From JAZDFC01 sp043808235 (GTDB taxonomy: Bacteria > Bacteroidota > Ignavibacteria > Ignavibacteriales > Melioribacteraceae): 64,000 bases of DNA. Each line of letters begins with the position of its first letter. Positions within the stretch are counted from its first letter, which is position 1. Below the pieces are notes generated by a model that was given only the letters and a program-made list of their open reading frames with translations, ran no database searches and had not been told where the DNA came from. Made by a program: the position numbers and the translations under genes. The DNA lies in contig JAZDFC010000070.1 in assembly GCA_043808235.1 (NCBI GenBank), forward strand, positions 1-64,000. The letters are read 5' to 3'. Below, piece after piece: positions 55,826 through 64,000 of this stretch.

Positions 55826-56599
55826 ATGAGAAAACTATTATTTATATCCTTCCTTCTCTTTAGTGTTGGAAATTATGAGGCTCAAGATAGTGCGAGCACA
55901 TCACTTCATCATATCGGATTCTCATTTGGCTTAGATCAAATAAAGGAAGAGAATCTTATACCCAAAGTGCATTCAGGCTTGATTAGCTTTGTTTCATACC
56001 GGTTGGAAACGAAAAACAATACATATAATGTGTTTGATTTTAATTTTGGTTACGGAATAGTTAATACTGAAATCGAGAACGAAGCTGTCTCGTTCAATTT
56101 TCAGTTGTCCGCCGGCTATTGTTACGATTTGTTCATTGTTGAGAGCAATATCCTCAAATACTATCTCGGTCCAAAGATAGCCTATACATCATCACTTGCA
56201 GAATATGGAAACTTTGACGAAGCGCATGCCTACTGGGGTAATTATTTATCGCTGGGAGCGAGTAATGTTATCTTCTTAAATGTTGATTCCGGGAAATACT
56301 TCGTGTTTAATCTCGATTTGTCGGTTTTCGGATTTTATACACGTCCAGAATACAACCGCCTTTATTCCAACGAATACTGGACCGTCTCACATATTTTTGA
56401 AATTATGAACAGTCATTACAAGTTCGGATTTCCAAATAATGCATTTCAGTTGAGGGCTTCTGCAGAGTACAGAACCGGGATTTGGGATTCAAACTATTTA
56501 TCGCTTGCGCTATCAGTTTACTTTTCAAGAATAAAAGCGGCGGACGGCAAACCATTGAAAGAATTAATACCGAAATTTTCTATAGGAATTTGGCTATGA
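55826..56599 (+). CDS. Exported beta-barrel-like protein
   Basis: 257 residues from ATG 55826 (an open frame back to 55745 overlaps the previous gene). Signal peptide (about 1-20, ending YEAQ). Alternating strands (VFDFNFGYGIVNTEI, SFNFQLSAGYCYDLF, YLSLALSVYFSRI) suggest an outer-membrane barrel. It overlaps the next gene by 4 bp (ATGA), so the barrel and the hydrolase lipoprotein are probably translated together. Confidence 0.65.
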   Translation: MRKLLFISFLLFSVGNYEAQDSASTSLHHIGFSFGLDQIKEENLIPKVHSGLISFVSYRLETKNNTYNVFDFNFGYGIVNTEIENEAVSFNFQLSAGYCYDLFIVESNILKYYLGPKIAYTSSLAEYGNFDEAHAYWGNYLSLGASNVIFLNVDSGKYFVFNLDLSVFGFYTRPEYNRLYSNEYWTVSHIFEIMNSHYKFGFPNNAFQLRASAEYRTGIWDSNYLSLALSVYFSRIKAADGKPLKELIPKFSIGIWL

Positions 56600-57675
56600 A
56601 AAAATTGATTATAAGACTGGCGGCAGTAAGCTTTTTCTCAATGGCTATATTCTCATGCATGGAAGATGAACCTTTCAAATTACCCTATGCGGGATTTGAA
56701 CCGAGAGAAATTAATGACGGATGGACACTCTCATCGCCGGAGGCTGAAAAAGTAAACAGATCGGATCTTGAGAATGTATTTGATATTGTTTATAGAGAAG
56801 AGAGATTTCGATTGATAAGGAGTGTGACAATAATACGAAACGGAAAAATTATCGCGGAGGTGTATCCTCACGATCTTAATGATATTTTTAAAATTCAAAA
56901 CATAAAATCCGCAACGAAATCCTTTACTTCTATTCTAACCGGAATTGCGTTAGAGAAAAACTGCCTCAGCTCCCTTGACGAACCTTTCAGCGCTATTTTC
57001 CCTGAATATTTCGAGAAATATCCCGATAAAAAAGATATTACGATACGCCACGCTTTAACTATGCAAACGGGACTTCAGTACAACGATGAGGATCATGGAT
57101 ACAATTTTCGTTTCAGCGATAATATCATCGATTATATTTTATCGGCGCCTACCAACGGAGAACCGGCAGAGAAATTTTTTTATTGCGATGATAATCCGGC
57201 TCTTGTTTCGTACGCTATTCAGCGAAAGCACGGCAGACCGATGTCGGAATTTGCGAATGAATATTTGTTCAAACCACTCGGTATAACCGAATGGAAATGG
57301 GAATCGGCGAACGACGGCATAAGTTTTGGCGGGTCTAATATGTACCTCAAACCTCGCGACATGGCAAAGTTCGGACAAATGCTGCTTCAAAATGGAATTT
57401 GGAATGGAAAACAAATTGTTAATAGCTCATGGGTTGCGGAAGTGACTAAAGCACATTATGTCGAGCCGTACTGGGCTTATGGTTATTATTTCTGGGTAAT
57501 GAGAGAATTGAAAGCTTATGACGCTGCGGGTCATGGCGGGCAGGAAATTATTGTAGTCCCATACAAGAATCTCGTGGTTGTAGTTACCGCATGGCCTTAC
57601 ATCACCGATACGGAGTGGCTGCGGGATAACTTCTGCGGTACTTTGTTAAAAGACATAATTGCCGCTTGTTATTAG
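56596..57675 (+). CDS. Serine hydrolase lipoprotein, class C beta-lactamase/NylB family (5)
   Basis: 359 residues from ATG 56596, overlapping the barrel gene by 4 bp. Lipobox FSC (Cys about 20). Ser105 and Lys108 in KSATKSF; Tyr motif FFYCDDNP (Y-C-D); end motif AGHGGQEII. YLKPRDMAKFGQMLL and TIRHALTMQTGL are shared with the paralogues. The altered Tyr motif leaves the third catalytic contact uncertain. Confidence 0.84.
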   Translation: MKKLIIRLAAVSFFSMAIFSCMEDEPFKLPYAGFEPREINDGWTLSSPEAEKVNRSDLENVFDIVYREERFRLIRSVTIIRNGKIIAEVYPHDLNDIFKIQNIKSATKSFTSILTGIALEKNCLSSLDEPFSAIFPEYFEKYPDKKDITIRHALTMQTGLQYNDEDHGYNFRFSDNIIDYILSAPTNGEPAEKFFYCDDNPALVSYAIQRKHGRPMSEFANEYLFKPLGITEWKWESANDGISFGGSNMYLKPRDMAKFGQMLLQNGIWNGKQIVNSSWVAEVTKAHYVEPYWAYGYYFWVMRELKAYDAAGHGGQEIIVVPYKNLVVVVTAWPYITDTEWLRDNFCGTLLKDIIAACY

Positions 57676-57746
57676 TTTTATGGAAGAGAATAAAACTTAC
57701 CCCGGGAAATTTAATAAAAGAAATAAATGCAGTATTTGTTGAGAAC

Positions 57747-57851
57747 AGTCCGACAATCTCATGTGACGCGAAATTCCTTTCCTTTTTCAACATTGGAGAG
57801 ATATGTTGGGTCTCCGCAAAAATCATCGAAGAGCTGAGGCAGAAGAAATAA
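57747..57851 (+). pseudogene. C-terminal relic of a PD40 gene
   Basis: In-frame codons end in ICWVSAKIIEELRQKK and a TAA, matching the C-terminus of the next gene (IYWVSAKIIEELRPKE). The preceding DAKFLSFF also matches its DGKYLFFS. No start or beta propeller remains. It is the tail of a lost copy upstream of the PD40 gene. Confidence 0.7.
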
Positions 57852-57911
57852 AAATTTATTAGCATTATCATTTAAAGGAAAAATCAAAATGAAAAAACTA
57901 ATTATCATCAG
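57807..57911 (+). repeat. Junction repeat, copy A
   Basis: The 34 bases 57807-57840 are identical to 58723-58756, and similarity continues through stop codon, intergenic AT-rich block, ribosome site (AAAGGA) and the first codons after the ATG at 57889. The offset from repeat start to ATG is 82 bases in copies A and B. Confidence 0.85.
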
Positions 57912-58767
57912 CTGTTTGCTTTTTACAGCATTTGCAGTTAATGCACAGCAAACCGATTTTCACAAACTAAACGGCCCATATATTGGCCAAATACCGCCGG
58001 GTCAGACCCCTGAAAAATTTGCTCCGGGAATAATCTCAACAGAAGCTCATGAGTATGCCTGCAGCTTCTCGCCCGATGGGAACGAATTCTATTACACATG
58101 CAACAATAAGGTGACGTACACCAAGCTGGTTAATGGCATTTGGATAGAGCCTACAGTAGTACCCTTTGCTGGTAATTTTAGCTTTGAACCCTTTGTGACA
58201 CCTGATAATAAAAGGCTTTACTTTCAGACCGGGGGTGTAATAAATGAGAAGATGGAGATGATGACCAAATATGTCGAGCGAACCGGAGAAGGTTGGAGCG
58301 AACCTAAGGATCCAGGATACTCTTTCAATCCCGGAAAAACAATGCATATTTCAACCACAATGGAGGGCACGATCTATACCACTGATATTTCTGGTGGAAT
58401 GGGAAGTGAATCGCTAGGAAGAATCAAGAAAGTTAATGGCAGCTATGAAAAACTTGAAAAATTGGGAGTTCCCTTTAATAAAGTGCCAAACCAACAGCAT
58501 CCATGGATTGCGCCCGATGAGAGTTATATCCTTTTTACAGTCCGAAAACCCGGACAAAATCAGAGCAGTTCACTTTTTTGCTCTTTTAAAAACGAAAAAG
58601 GAGACTGGAGCGAACCCGCCGAGCTAAAGCTAGGTATGGATGCCGGACAACCATTCGTTTCATTCGATGGCAAGTACCTGTTTTTTTCTGCCGGTAATCC
58701 GAGGATTGGTACAGATATCTACTGGGTCTCCGCAAAAATCATCGAAGAGCTGAGGCCAAAAGAATGA
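57889..58767 (+). CDS. Secreted PD40/WD40-like beta-propeller protein
   Basis: 292 residues. Signal peptide (about 1-20, ending VNAQ). Repeats of the form FSPDGNEFYYTCN, TPDNKRLYFQTG, APDESYILFTVRKPG and SFDGKYLFFSAGN are PD40 (TolB-like) propeller blades. C-terminus IYWVSAKIIEELRPKE is shared with relics on either side. No enzyme domain; likely a periplasmic or surface binding protein. Confidence 0.85.
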   Translation: MKKLIIISCLLFTAFAVNAQQTDFHKLNGPYIGQIPPGQTPEKFAPGIISTEAHEYACSFSPDGNEFYYTCNNKVTYTKLVNGIWIEPTVVPFAGNFSFEPFVTPDNKRLYFQTGGVINEKMEMMTKYVERTGEGWSEPKDPGYSFNPGKTMHISTTMEGTIYTTDISGGMGSESLGRIKKVNGSYEKLEKLGVPFNKVPNQQHPWIAPDESYILFTVRKPGQNQSSSLFCSFKNEKGDWSEPAELKLGMDAGQPFVSFDGKYLFFSAGNPRIGTDIYWVSAKIIEELRPKE

Positions 58768-58825
58768 AAATTTATTAGCACTATCATTTAAGGAGAAAAT
58801 CAAAATGAAAAAACTAATTATTCTT
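58723..58825 (+). repeat. Junction repeat, copy B
   Basis: Covers the end of the PD40 gene, the 37-base spacer and the first codons of the next gene (ATG 58805). It matches copy A over nearly its whole length, and copy C near 62484-62565 from the terminal EL-PKE codons onward. Confidence 0.85.
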
Positions 58826-60199
58826 AATTGCTTTTTATTGCTGATGATAACAGGAATACTATTTCCCCAGGAATTTAATGTGAAAAAAATATCTGAAAAG
58901 GTTTTTATTGTCTCAAATCCGGATATGGGGGATCAGATTACAATTCAATCAGCAAAAGGACTGGTTGTTTTTAACAGTTTTTGGTCAGAGATGACTGCAA
59001 AATTATTCAAGGAAGAAATTATTAGGGTTACGGGTCGAAATGATTTTAAATACGTAATAAACATGGCAGACAGGTTGGATATGATTGGAGGAAATTTTGC
59101 CTACCCCGAAGCGATAGTTGTTGGTCATGAAAACATACGAACCAGATATTGCAGCGAAAAATTAATTAAAGACGAAATTGATGATCTGGTAAAAATGTGG
59201 CGCGAGAAAGAGGGATATTCCCAAAATCGTCTGCAGAACTTTATAGCTGGTTCAGAAGAAGCAAAAAATGAGGAGAATTGGATGAATAAATGTAAAACGA
59301 TGGCCTATGAGCTTGAAAACAGTTTTTCGCTGATATACCCTGAAATATACTTCAATGATAGATTTACAATAGATCTTGGTAATATGAACATTTATCTTTA
59401 TTGGTTTGGTAATGTCGGAGATAATAAAGCCTTATTAATGGCGGTTCTTCCTGAAGAGAAACTGGCAATATTGAGTAAGGCAATTATTTACCCCAGGTAT
59501 CATCTGGCTCCCAATCCTTTTCCTTACTACGGAGATTTAGATGTTCCTCGTTGGATCGATATGCTGGAGCTTTCCTTTGAAAGTAATGCTCATGTTGACT
59601 CGGTACTTTTAAGCGATAGCCGGGAGGTTTTTTCGAGAGATCTTATGTTGTCTCACCTGAACTACATAAAAAAACTCTGGGAAAGTGTAAAATCTTTGGA
59701 AGAAAATGGAAAGACAATCCAAGAGATTCAGGATCAATTATCTCTTGATAAGGATTTTGCTTTTGTCAAAGAGATGCCGGTTTACAAAAACAGGGGAGAT
59801 CAATGGCTTCGCCCACAGCATGAGATGCATGTAAAACTGTTTTATCTTCAGGGAAAGAACCAGGCATCAGAAATAATAAAAACGGGAGGTGCAGATTACG
59901 TTCAAACTTCGTTGAGCAGAATACGAGATCTTGGCAAGGGTGTTTATATTGATGAAACTTCGATCGACTTCATTGGATTTAATTGGATGAATACTGGGAA
60001 AATATCAGGAGCGATAGAAGTTTTTAAATTCAATGTATCAACTTTCCCGGATTCCTTTAATGCATATAACAGCCTGGGAATGGCATATGTGAAAAATGGA
60101 GATAATGAAAAGGCTAAAAAAAGTTTTAATAAATCCCTTGAACTCAATCCCACAGATAATTATGCATCAGAATTGCTAAAAGAACTTGAAACCAAATAG
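58805..60199 (+). CDS. Exported MBL-fold protein lacking the zinc motif, with TPR tail
   Basis: 464 residues. A signal peptide (about 1-22) is followed by an MBL-like start (KVFIVSNPDMGDQ, GLVVFNSFWSE). Where THxHxDH should occur the sequence reads M87-A88-D89-R90-L91-D92-M93 before IGGN, and the later PGHG-like site reads LSDS, so two of the zinc ligand positions are lost at each side. The C-terminus has TPR-like helices (about 385-455: NSLGMAYVKNGDNEKAKKSF, then NKSLELNP). Likely a non-catalytic relative or one with altered chemistry. Confidence 0.78.
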   Translation: MKKLIILNCFLLLMITGILFPQEFNVKKISEKVFIVSNPDMGDQITIQSAKGLVVFNSFWSEMTAKLFKEEIIRVTGRNDFKYVINMADRLDMIGGNFAYPEAIVVGHENIRTRYCSEKLIKDEIDDLVKMWREKEGYSQNRLQNFIAGSEEAKNEENWMNKCKTMAYELENSFSLIYPEIYFNDRFTIDLGNMNIYLYWFGNVGDNKALLMAVLPEEKLAILSKAIIYPRYHLAPNPFPYYGDLDVPRWIDMLELSFESNAHVDSVLLSDSREVFSRDLMLSHLNYIKKLWESVKSLEENGKTIQEIQDQLSLDKDFAFVKEMPVYKNRGDQWLRPQHEMHVKLFYLQGKNQASEIIKTGGADYVQTSLSRIRDLGKGVYIDETSIDFIGFNWMNTGKISGAIEVFKFNVSTFPDSFNAYNSLGMAYVKNGDNEKAKKSFNKSLELNPTDNYASELLKELETK

Positions 60200-60457
60200 A
60201 TGTGCTAATTCTAAAAAGAAAAAATCTTAATTAAAACAGATTATAAACATATTTAGTTAAAAAGACTTTTTTCTTCTGACTTGACGGAATGGGAATTACA
60301 TTTTGGAGTAAACCATACTTAAACTTAATTACACATGCTGAATAAATTGGAGTCGGAATTTTTGCAAATGGTATGCTAATGAATTAAAGCAGAATGGAGT
60401 GATTTGCCGAGATTGAAGGAATAAAATTTCAAAATCATTTATAAAGGGAGAAAAATC

Positions 60458-61351
60458 ATGATGAAAAAACTAATTCTTGTATTTTATGCAATATTGACAA
60501 TAGCAACAACAATTTGCGCACAGCAAAGTGAATTTCCCAAACTTACTGGTCCTTACCTTGGTCAAACACCGCCGTTAGACGACCCTTTAGTCTTTGCCCC
60601 CGGCATAGTGTCCAAGGGGAGTAATGCCAGTACTGCAGCCGTAAGTCCTGACGGCAAAGAAATTTATTGGGATGTCGATAAAATATGGTTTACCAAACTG
60701 GAAAACGGAAAATGGATTATGCCCGAAATGGTTTCTTTCTGTAAAGAGGATAAGTATATATACAGAGTTCCGTGCATTTCTCCGAATGGGAATAGGTTGT
60801 TTTTTTTATCAACACGGGCAGGCTCTGTTTCACAGGACAAGGAAAACATCTGGTACGCGGAAAAAACCTCAGAGGGTTGGTCATTGCCTAAACCGGTAAA
60901 TTCAAAAGTCAACGCGCTTCGCATTCATTGGAATATTTCTGTTTCAAATACAGGTACACTCTATTTTCAGGGTACAAGACTGGATATTCAGGATAACGGC
61001 GGAATTTATTATGCAAGGCTTGAAAACGGCGAGTACATCGAACCTGTTAAGATGGAGCCTGAAATTAATGTGCCAGGAACAATGACTACATGTCCATACG
61101 TAGCAACGGATGAATCGTATATTGTATTTAACAGAATGGGACAAAGTCCGGAAACCTCCGGAATCTACATAAGTTACAAAAGTAAATCGGGCAAATGGTT
61201 GCCTGCGGTAATGCTCATTGGAGGGAGTAGGGAAAAAGGCGGGCTCAGCCCCAGAATAACACCCGACGGCAAATATCTTTTTTACGTAAATGGTGATATG
61301 TACTGGATGGCCATAGCTAAGAGAATAGAAGAATTAAGACCGAAGGAATAA
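60458..61351 (+). CDS. Secreted PD40 beta-propeller protein, paralogue
   Basis: 297 residues; ATG 60458 is followed by a second ATG at 60461, with AAAGGGAG upstream. Signal peptide (ending ICAQ), then LTGPYLGQTPP and propeller repeats (VSPDGKEIYWDVD, SPNGNRLFFLSTR, TPDGKYLFYVNGD). The C-terminus ending IEELRPKE and the KLTGPYLGQ block match the PD40 gene at 57889. Confidence 0.85.
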   Translation: MMKKLILVFYAILTIATTICAQQSEFPKLTGPYLGQTPPLDDPLVFAPGIVSKGSNASTAAVSPDGKEIYWDVDKIWFTKLENGKWIMPEMVSFCKEDKYIYRVPCISPNGNRLFFLSTRAGSVSQDKENIWYAEKTSEGWSLPKPVNSKVNALRIHWNISVSNTGTLYFQGTRLDIQDNGGIYYARLENGEYIEPVKMEPEINVPGTMTTCPYVATDESYIVFNRMGQSPETSGIYISYKSKSGKWLPAVMLIGGSREKGGLSPRITPDGKYLFYVNGDMYWMAIAKRIEELRPKE

Positions 61352-61434
61352 AGTCGGTATTGTGAGAGAATCGATCAGATTCACATGCAATAGCCATGTT
61401 ACCGAACTAACATCAAACTTAAAATAGAATAACC

Positions 61435-62343
61435 ATGAAAAGAAAAAGTAATTATTTAATTACCGTCATAATTGTTCTTGTGACAGTTGTCAATCTGCCT
61501 GCTCAGAATAACTGTACTCAAAAAGAAGATTCCAAAATTGTTGATGCTGATTGGCTCGCAAATCATTTGAACGACCCGGAACTTGTAATCGTTCATGTAG
61601 CTTCGTTAAAATTGGAGTACGAAAGGGAGCATATCCCCGGTGCTCGCTACCTTTTCCCGGGATGGCTTACCATATCGACCCCTGATGAAGCTACAACATC
61701 TGCAGATTTAAAGGATATGAAGGAAGTATTGGAATTGTTAGGGATATCTAACAAGTCGAAGATAGTTCTAACTTTCATGAACGGTATTTTAACAACCGTA
61801 TGCAGGGTATATCTAACCCTGGACTATCTGGGTTTAGGCGATCAAGCTTTTATTCTCAATGGAGGGGTTGAAAAATGGAAAGAAGCCGGAAAACCCGTTG
61901 TCACCGAAATTCCATTGGTTCAGAAAGGAAAATTTAGCATTGTCCCCGATCAAAGTGTTATTTACAGTACCGATCAGGTTTATAAAAATATGAACTCAAC
62001 TAAAGTCGATATAATTGATTCCCGCTCTGCTCCGTTCTACGAAGGGAAAAGCGGCGGTCCAAGGTACGGGCACATTCCCGGTTCAAAAAACATCCCTATC
62101 GCAAAACTCTACGACAATAAGAATATATTTCTTAATGATGATAAGCTGCGGGAGGTATTTATAAACGCGGGCGTTAATATCTTCAACGAACTTATAACAT
62201 ATTGTTTTGTCGGAAATGCAGCCAGCATAGTTTATTTTGTTGCACGGCAATTGGGATACAAAGTTCACCTTTACGACGGTTCGATGGACGAGTGGGGTAA
62301 CCGGTTCGAACTGCCTCTCGAAAAAATTGAGATTGGGAAATAA
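61435..62343 (+). CDS. Exported tandem-rhodanese sulfurtransferase
   Basis: 302 residues. Signal peptide (about 1-24, ending LPAQ). Two rhodanese domains: the first (about 35-155) has LTFMNGILTT where the active-site Cys loop should be, so it is structural; the second (about 165-295) has catalytic Cys257 in YCFVGNAAS. Conserved domain boundaries VDIIDSRSAPFYEG and GHIPGSKNIP are present. Thiosulfate- or 3-mercaptopyruvate-type sulfurtransferase, acting outside the cytoplasm. Donor not determined. Confidence 0.88.
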   Translation: MKRKSNYLITVIIVLVTVVNLPAQNNCTQKEDSKIVDADWLANHLNDPELVIVHVASLKLEYEREHIPGARYLFPGWLTISTPDEATTSADLKDMKEVLELLGISNKSKIVLTFMNGILTTVCRVYLTLDYLGLGDQAFILNGGVEKWKEAGKPVVTEIPLVQKGKFSIVPDQSVIYSTDQVYKNMNSTKVDIIDSRSAPFYEGKSGGPRYGHIPGSKNIPIAKLYDNKNIFLNDDKLREVFINAGVNIFNELITYCFVGNAASIVYFVARQLGYKVHLYDGSMDEWGNRFELPLEKIEIGK

Positions 62344-62464
62344 ATTGCTTCGAAATATTTTATACATTTTAGTCAAATCGATGAAATAATAACTCAAAAT
62401 CGAGAATGTAAGAAAGAAATCCGTACAATTCGGAAAAAGTAAAACATTCCGAGAAAATAATCTT

Positions 62465-62506
62465 CCGAAGGAGATCTTCGGAAAAGAACTGAGTCCGAAG
62501 GAATAA
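62465..62506 (+). pseudogene. C-terminal relic of a PD40 gene (second)
   Basis: Codons at 62483-62506 read KELSPKE and stop, corresponding to EELRPKE of the PD40 genes. The stop at 62504 lies 37 bases before the next ATG, the same spacing as in copy B of the junction repeat. Upstream sequence no longer encodes a propeller. Confidence 0.6.
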
Positions 62507-62565
62507 AAATTTATGAGCACTATCATTTAAAGAGAAAATCAAAATGAAAAAACTAATTCTAATGA
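62484..62565 (+). repeat. Junction repeat, copy C
   Basis: Shares with copies A and B the end of the relic reading frame, the AAAATTTAT-AGCA-TATCATTTAA block, the ribosome site (AAAGAGA) and the start ATGAAAAAACTAATT of the esterase-TPR gene at 62544. Confidence 0.75.
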
Positions 62566-64000
62566 GCTGTTTGCTTGCGGCAACGCTAACAATATTTGCG
62601 CAGCCACAAGATGGCGGGGATATCGTCATAGGTAAATATCGAACTATTGATTCCAAAATTCTCGGTGAGCAAAGGCAAATTCTCGTTAATCTGCCTGCGG
62701 GATATGAGAATACAGAATTGAAATATCCCGTTGTCTTTCATCTTTACGGAGATTTCGTAATGACGTATTTTGCCGATGCGGCTTCATTCCTCGAACGGCT
62801 GCATAGTTTTAGAATAATGCCCGGTGTTGTTCTGGTTGGTGTGGATAATACGGATCGTTACCGCGATTTGAGGCCGCTTAAACCGGACGGAAGTCAAGGC
62901 GGGGCAGATAAATTCGCGCAGTACTTCGAGGAAGAACTGATACCGTTCCTTAAAGAAAATTACCGCATCTCGGATTACAGAATTCTCGCCGGTCCACAGG
63001 CCGGCGCATGCTTCGGATTTTATACTCTAATCGAGCATCCCGGTCTTTTTGATGCGTTCGTTCTCGAAAATTCTTTCGATAATCCTAAACCCATCGATGA
63101 TTACCTCATATCAAAAGCGGAAAAATTTTTTAAAGAGCAGAAATCATTATCAAAATTTCTTTACATCAAAACAGGTGTTAATAGTACGAACTATCAATTC
63201 TCGCTCGAACAGCAAAAGGTAATCGAAAAATACAAACCGGGCGGACTCCGTTTCAAGTTTGAGAATTCCGGATCGGTGAACTATCTGATCGAGACCGGTT
63301 TCATGAATGGATTTATGGAACTCTTTTCGGGATATCGGCTTCCCGACTCTGTCGCGCTGAAGGGACTTGATGAGATTCTGAAATACTACGAGAACTATTC
63401 GGAGGAGATCGGATTTAAAGTCGATGTATCGGATAACACACTTCACTTTGCCGCGTCAATGTTGAACAATGCCGGAAGAAAAAATGAAGCGAAGAAAATT
63501 TATGAATATATCCTCAGCATTAATCCTAAATCACTCGACGGATTATTTCAGATGGGGCAGATTTATTCTTCTGAAGGGAAATATGATGAAGCGATCCGGT
63601 GCTACCTGGAATTTTTGAAGCTTAGACCTCAGGAAACTATGGTGCGGAATATTCTTCAGAGAAACGAAAAGATAATTAAAGAATCATCGGTTTATCAGAT
63701 TGAACAAACCATAAAATCACATGGAGTGGAGGAAGGGAGAGAACTATATCTGACATTAAAAAAAAATAATCCGGAGAAAAAGTATTTCGACGAAAATGAG
63801 TTCATCGCGGCGGGATATCGATTTATGAATAATGGAAACATGAAAGATGCTATAGAGATATTCCAAATGGCTGTTGAATCTTTTCCGCAGTCATTCAATA
63901 CATGGGATAGTTTAGGCGAAGTTTATATGAAAGCAGGCGAGAACAATCTTGCGATAAAGAATTATGAAAAATCACTGGAGTTAAATCCCGGAAATGAAAA
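62544..64000 (+). CDS. Secreted esterase-like protein with TPR tail, 3'-truncated by the window
   Basis: Start 62544 (ATGAAAAAACTAATT) in the junction repeat; the frame is open to the window end, giving at least 485 codons. Signal peptide (ending IFAQ). Esterase (Fes/IroE, pfam00756) fold: RQILVNLPAGYEN, YPVVFHLYGD, VVLVGVDNTDR, then R-ILAGPQAGAC where the family has G-x-S-x-G: residue 152 is Gln instead of the nucleophilic Ser. TPR repeats follow (about 300-480, ending KSLELNPGNE). The fold is clear, but hydrolysis is doubtful. Confidence 0.82.
   Translation, partial: MKKLILMSCLLAATLTIFAQPQDGGDIVIGKYRTIDSKILGEQRQILVNLPAGYENTELKYPVVFHLYGDFVMTYFADAASFLERLHSFRIMPGVVLVGVDNTDRYRDLRPLKPDGSQGGADKFAQYFEEELIPFLKENYRISDYRILAGPQAGACFGFYTLIEHPGLFDAFVLENSFDNPKPIDDYLISKAEKFFKEQKSLSKFLYIKTGVNSTNYQFSLEQQKVIEKYKPGGLRFKFENSGSVNYLIETGFMNGFMELFSGYRLPDSVALKGLDEILKYYENYSEEIGFKVDVSDNTLHFAASMLNNAGRKNEAKKIYEYILSINPKSLDGLFQMGQIYSSEGKYDEAIRCYLEFLKLRPQETMVRNILQRNEKIIKESSVYQIEQTIKSHGVEEGRELYLTLKKNNPEKKYFDENEFIAAGYRFMNNGNMKDAIEIFQMAVESFPQSFNTWDSLGEVYMKAGENNLAIKNYEKSLELNPGNE

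Noticed and set aside
42366..57675. Antibiotic-resistance beta-lactamases
   Set aside because: The five hydrolases have the fold and SxxK motif, but altered YxN motifs and NylB-like features; nothing supports beta-lactam hydrolysis.
62083..62526. 147-codon minus-strand frame
   Set aside because: Overlaps the catalytic half of the rhodanese gene and the junction repeat; no supporting features.

Overview
The window is AT-rich bacterial chromosome, almost entirely coded on the plus strand, with short intergenic gaps. It probably comes from the Ignavibacteria (Bacteroidota/Chlorobiota side; Melioribacter- or Ignavibacterium-like). The reasons are a secreted protein ending in a type IX secretion sorting tail (ELNQNYPNPFN type), many SPII lipoproteins, TonB receptors, LytTR regulators with LytS-type kinases, and arrays of PAS proteins. 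No rRNA, CRISPR array, transposase, integrase or phage gene was seen.

Layout. 1-4595: end of an outer-membrane barrel gene, then a complete phosphate uptake operon pstS-pstC-pstA-pstB-phoU. 4691-9136: housekeeping and membrane genes (orphan FecE-like ATPase, DUF218/YdcF-like protein, nusB, an Atg22-like MFS exporter, and one minus-strand M50-like peptidase). 9223-9445: tRNA-Gly(CCC) and tRNA-Val(TAC) with a terminator, followed by about 900 bp of poorly coding DNA.

10388-17243: an operon of a B12-binding corrinoid protein, a UroD-like methyltransferase, a DUF1638 protein and a giant GAF/PAS protein with no output domain. 17667-29781: two paralogous membrane PAS proteins sharing a C-terminal tail with the giant protein, then a TonB-dependent receptor, a YfiR-like periplasmic protein, a CHASE8-HAMP-PAS histidine kinase, a REC-LytTR regulator and a REC-histidine kinase. 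This looks like an outer-membrane-to-cytoplasm signalling chain. 29892-32734: an internally deleted copy of a chemoreceptor gene followed by the intact chemoreceptor, each with a matching upstream block and terminator.

33126-40835: an arabinoside-use locus (secreted GH51 arabinofuranosidase with PA14, an esterase, a sodium/solute symporter) followed by a LytS-like kinase with a jelly-roll sensor and its LytTR regulator. 40949-57675: an accessory region of exported proteins, containing five class C beta-lactamase/NylB-like serine hydrolase lipoproteins interspersed with outer-membrane barrels, an S41 peptidase, a CPBP protease, an esterase, a FG-GAP protein with a T9SS tail, and an ankyrin protein with a metallo-beta-lactamase-like tail. 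57780-64000: a mosaic tandem family of secreted PD40, MBL-TPR, rhodanese and esterase-TPR proteins. Three of its gene junctions carry the same conserved segment, two of them with relics of lost genes. Several enzymes here lack key catalytic residues.

The most interesting points are the corrinoid/UroD/DUF1638/PAS-GAF operon, the shared tail of three output-less PAS proteins, the TonB receptor-YfiR-CHASE8 kinase chain, the deleted chemoreceptor copy, palindromic intergenic elements, and the repeated junction cassette with inactivated-looking enzymes. All family calls are from reading the translated sequence; no database search was run.
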